Source: Frigidibacter mobilis
GTDB taxonomy: Bacteria > Pseudomonadota > Alphaproteobacteria > Rhodobacterales > Rhodobacteraceae
Reading direction: 5' to 3'
Length of the DNA: 64,000 nt
Assembly (NCBI RefSeq): GCF_001620265.1
Contig: NZ_CP012661.1
Location: forward strand, 2,418,001 to 2,482,000
Position 1 is the first letter of the stretch, and the number at the start of each line of letters is the position of its first letter. Below are positions 61,663 to 64,000 of the stretch, piece by piece. The position numbers and the translations under genes were made by a program. A model generated the notes under the pieces. The model searched no databases, was not told the DNA's origin, and saw only the letters and a program-made list of their open reading frames with translations.

Positions 61663-61676
61663 TGTTAGCGCTATCG
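61663..61676. promoter_or_regulatory. LacI-family type operator upstream of edd
   Basis: TGTTAGCGCTATCG is close to the LacI-family palindrome TGTTAGCGCTAACA (left half perfect). It lies 148 bases before the edd start, in the 371-base lipoprotein/edd space, which is otherwise without a gene. It suggests control by a sugar-responsive LacI-type regulator. Confidence 0.5.
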
Positions 61677-61823
61677 GTGTATCCCCGGGCCGTGGCCCGC
61701 GTTAGGCTGACCTACAGCCCCGATTGCTGCCGGCACCGCAGGCGCGCCCTGCGCCGCCCGCTGCCGCGCACCGGCCGCACAACAGACCGCCCCGCCCGCA
61801 ACAGCCAGGACTCCAGACCCACC

Positions 61824-63629
61824 ATGCCGCTGAACCCCGCCATTGCCGCCGTCACCGACCGTATCCGCGCCCGCTCGGCCACCAGCCGCGCAGCCTATCT
61901 GGACCGGATCGCCCGCGCGGCCGAGGCGGGCCCAGCCCGCGCCCATCTGGCCTGCGGCAACCAGGCCCATGCCTATGCCGCGATGGCCGAGGACAAGGAC
62001 GCCCTCGCCGCTGGCCGCGCCCCCAATATCGGCATCGTCACCGCCTACAATGACATGCTTTCGGCCCACCAACCCTATGAGCGCTACCCCGAGGTGATCC
62101 GCGCCGCCGCTCGCGCCGTCGGCGCCACCGCGCAGGTGGCGGGCGGCGTTCCGGCGATGTGCGACGGGGTCACGCAGGGCCAGACCGGGATGGAACTCTC
62201 GCTCTTCTCGCGCGACGTGATCGCGCTGGCCGCCGGGGTGGCGCTCTCGCACAACACCTATGACGCCGCGATCTATCTGGGCGTCTGCGACAAGATCGTG
62301 CCGGGCCTCATCATCGCCGCCGCCACCTTCGGCCATGTGCCCGCGGTATTCCTGCCGGCCGGGCCGATGACCTCGGGCCTGCCCAATGACGAGAAATCGA
62401 AGATCCGCCAGAAATTCGCCACCGGCGAGATTGGCCGCGAAGAGCTGATGAAGGCCGAGATGGCCTCCTATCACGGGCCGGGCACCTGCACCTTCTACGG
62501 CACCGCCAACACCAACCAGATGCTGATGGAGTTCATGGGGCTGCACCTTCCCGGCTCCAGCTTCGTGAACCCCAACACCCCGCTGCGCGAGGCGCTGACG
62601 GTGGCTGGCGTCGAACGCGCCGCCGCGATCACCGCGCTTGGCAACGATTTCCGCCCCGCCGGGCATGTGCTGGACGAGCGCGCCTTTGTGAACGGGCTGG
62701 TCGGGCTGATGGCGACGGGCGGGTCCACCAACCTGGTGCTGCACCTGCCGGCAATGGCGCGCGCGGCGGGGATCATCCTCGATCTCGAGGATTTCGCAGC
62801 AGTGTCGGACGCGGTGCCGCTGATGGCCAAGGTCTATCCGAACGGGCTGGCGGACGTGAACCATTTCCACGCCGCGGGCGGGCTCGGTTTCATGATCGGC
62901 GAGTTGCTGGACGCGGGCCTGCTGCATGATGACGTGGTCACCATCGCCGGCGACGGGCTTACCCGCTATGCCGCCGAGCCCAAACTGAAGGACGGCGTGC
63001 TGGTCTGGGAAGACGGCCCCGCCGAAACCCTGAACGACAGGATCCTGCGCCCGGCTGCCTCGGCTTTCCAGCCAACCGGCGGGCTCAAGCAACTGGCCGG
63101 CAACCTCGGCCGCGGAGTGATGAAGGCCTCGGCCGTGGCGCCCGAACGGCTGGTGATCGAGGCTCCGGCCCGGATCTTCGAGGATCAGGAACAGGTCAAG
63201 GCCGCCTTCCGCGCCGGCGAGTTTACCTCCGACACCGTGGTCGTGGTGCGCTTCCAGGGCCCGCAGGCCAACGGGATGCCGGAACTGCATTCGCTGACCC
63301 CGGTGCTGGCGGTGCTGCAGGATCGCGGGCTGCGGGTGGCCCTCGTCACCGACGGGCGCATGTCGGGCGCCAGCGGCAAGGTGCCCTCGGCCATCCATGT
63401 CTCGCCCGAGGCGGCGGTGGGCGGCCCGCTGGCGCGGCTGCAGGACGGAGATGTGCTGCGCGTCGATGCGGTCGCGGGCACGCTGTCGGTAATCGGCGTC
63501 GATCTTGACGCGCGCCCCGTTGCCGCGCCCGACCTTTCCGCCAACCGCAGCGGCATCGGACGCGAGTTGTTCGAGGCCTTCCGCCGCACTGTCGGCGCCG
63601 CCACCGATGGCGCCGCCGTGGTGGTGTAG
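61824..63629 (+). CDS. edd: Phosphogluconate dehydratase
   Basis: Converts 6-phosphogluconate to KDPG in the Entner-Doudoroff pathway. It has 601 residues and belongs to the IlvD/Edd family with an Fe-S cluster. It starts [20 protein letters not shown]. Cluster Cys lie in [20 protein letters not shown] and [17 protein letters not shown], plus [20 protein letters not shown]. The late motif [20 protein letters not shown] is specific to Edd over IlvD. eda follows 55 bases downstream. Confidence 0.97.
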   Translation: MPLNPAIAAVTDRIRARSATSRAAYLDRIARAAEAGPARAHLACGNQAHAYAAMAEDKDALAAGRAPNIGIVTAYNDMLSAHQPYERYPEVIRAAARAVGATAQVAGGVPAMCDGVTQGQTGMELSLFSRDVIALAAGVALSHNTYDAAIYLGVCDKIVPGLIIAAATFGHVPAVFLPAGPMTSGLPNDEKSKIRQKFATGEIGREELMKAEMASYHGPGTCTFYGTANTNQMLMEFMGLHLPGSSFVNPNTPLREALTVAGVERAAAITALGNDFRPAGHVLDERAFVNGLVGLMATGGSTNLVLHLPAMARAAGIILDLEDFAAVSDAVPLMAKVYPNGLADVNHFHAAGGLGFMIGELLDAGLLHDDVVTIAGDGLTRYAAEPKLKDGVLVWEDGPAETLNDRILRPAASAFQPTGGLKQLAGNLGRGVMKASAVAPERLVIEAPARIFEDQEQVKAAFRAGEFTSDTVVVVRFQGPQANGMPELHSLTPVLAVLQDRGLRVALVTDGRMSGASGKVPSAIHVSPEAAVGGPLARLQDGDVLRVDAVAGTLSVIGVDLDARPVAAPDLSANRSGIGRELFEAFRRTVGAATDGAAVVV

Positions 63630-63684
63630 GCCCGCTGCTGCCGCTATCGTGCCGCCCATCCCCGACTGACCCAAGGAACCGACC

Positions 63685-64000
63685 ATGACCTCTCCCGAAA
63701 GCAACGCCGCCGACCGCAGCACCCGCGCCCGCGAGATCTGCCTGCTGGCCCCGGTGATCCCGGTGCTGGTGATCGACGATCTGGCCCATGCCGTGCCGCT
63801 GGCGCGCGCCCTGGTCGTCGGCGGCCTGCCGGCGCTGGAGGTGACGCTGCGCACCCCGCAGGCGCTGGACGCGATCCGCGCAATGGCCGAGGTGCCGGGC
63901 GGCGTCGTCGGCGCCGGCACCCTGCTGACCCCCGCCGATGTCCGCGCCGCCAAGGCCGCCGGCGCGCAGTTCGGCGTCTCGCCCGGCGCGACCGAGCGGC
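63685..64000 (+). CDS. eda: KDPG aldolase, C-terminus outside window
   Basis: First 105 codons of 2-keto-3-deoxy-6-phosphogluconate aldolase, which cleaves KDPG to pyruvate and glyceraldehyde-3-phosphate. It starts MTSPESNAADRSTRAREICL at the ATG at 63685, with AAGGAA upstream. APVIPVLVIDDLAHAVPLAR, GGLPALEVTLRTPQALDAIR with the catalytic Glu, and GGVVGAGTLLTPADVRAA follow. The Schiff-base Lys lies beyond the window edge. Paired with edd as expected. Confidence 0.95.
   Translation, partial: MTSPESNAADRSTRAREICLLAPVIPVLVIDDLAHAVPLARALVVGGLPALEVTLRTPQALDAIRAMAEVPGGVVGAGTLLTPADVRAAKAAGAQFGVSPGATER

Noticed and set aside
1-64000. CRISPR arrays, rRNA, tRNA or tmRNA genes
   Set aside because: No regularly spaced repeats, no cloverleaf-like intergenic sequence and no rRNA sequence were seen while reading the spaces between genes.

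Overview
The window is a GC-rich chromosomal segment from an alphaproteobacterium, most probably Rhodobacterales (Rhodobacter/Paracoccus-like family). The evidence is a gene transfer agent (GTA) locus beside mltG-fabF, a CckA hybrid kinase with a CtrA-type box, a recA gene behind a GTTC-N7-GTTC SOS box, DUF2793/DUF5368/DUF6778 proteins typical of that order, and edd-eda for the Entner-Doudoroff route. No rRNA, tRNA, CRISPR array or replication origin was seen.

Layout. 1-5 kb: part of an iron-type ABC permease, a sulfotransferase-like protein, then small stress-type membrane proteins behind GGAAC-N16-sGTT (EcfG-like) promoters. 4.7-9.1 kb: DUF1330, alaS and recA. 9.3-16.6 kb: a second sulfotransferase-like gene, cckA, rsmB (frameshifted), a decayed IS5-type element, a Crp/Fnr regulator, a receiver-like protein and a flavin/pyridoxamine-type stress protein. 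16.6-23.2 kb: a GTA locus with its centre deleted. 23.4-29.3 kb: mltG, fabF, an arginase-family gene, acpP, fabG and fabD (fatty-acid synthesis). 29.5-36.5 kb: HxlR/SDR divergon, a cytochrome b561-YceI fusion, YceI, TetR, ppk2, a broken hydrolase and metAA. 36.5-40.7 kb: an ATPase, two EamA exporters and a FadL-like porin. 40.7-46.2 kb: a polyamine-type ABC importer, a shrunken aldehyde-dehydrogenase-like protein, a MocR regulator and DUF1127. 46.3-53.1 kb: a lytic transglycosylase, ssb, a sulfide:quinone reductase cassette (SQR, DUF5368, TDT, DsrE) with an Rrf2 regulator and a perfect FNR box, a TfoX-domain protein and ndk. 53.3-64 kb: an ABC-F protein, a nucleotidyltransferase in long non-coding flanks, MarC, two proteases, a PIN protein, an rRNA methyltransferase, a lipoprotein, edd and the start of eda.

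Main points. (1) The GTA locus keeps gp1 and the tail-tip genes gp13-gp15, but everything from within terminase to the end of gp12 is missing. The join makes an in-frame TerL/gp12 chimera, so this GTA could not form particles from this locus. (2) Four GGAAC-N16-sGTT sites precede four stress-like genes or operons and suggest a local general-stress regulon. (3) The SQR cassette has a perfect TTGAT-N4-ATCAA box, predicting oxygen-linked control. (4) A CAAATATCCYCGGGG repeat followed by a GC hairpin occurs in four intergenic spaces. (5) rsmB, fabD, an alpha/beta hydrolase and the transposase carry 1-2 nt indels, mostly in G/C or A runs. Two of these genes are normally important or essential, so sequencing error is the first explanation to test.
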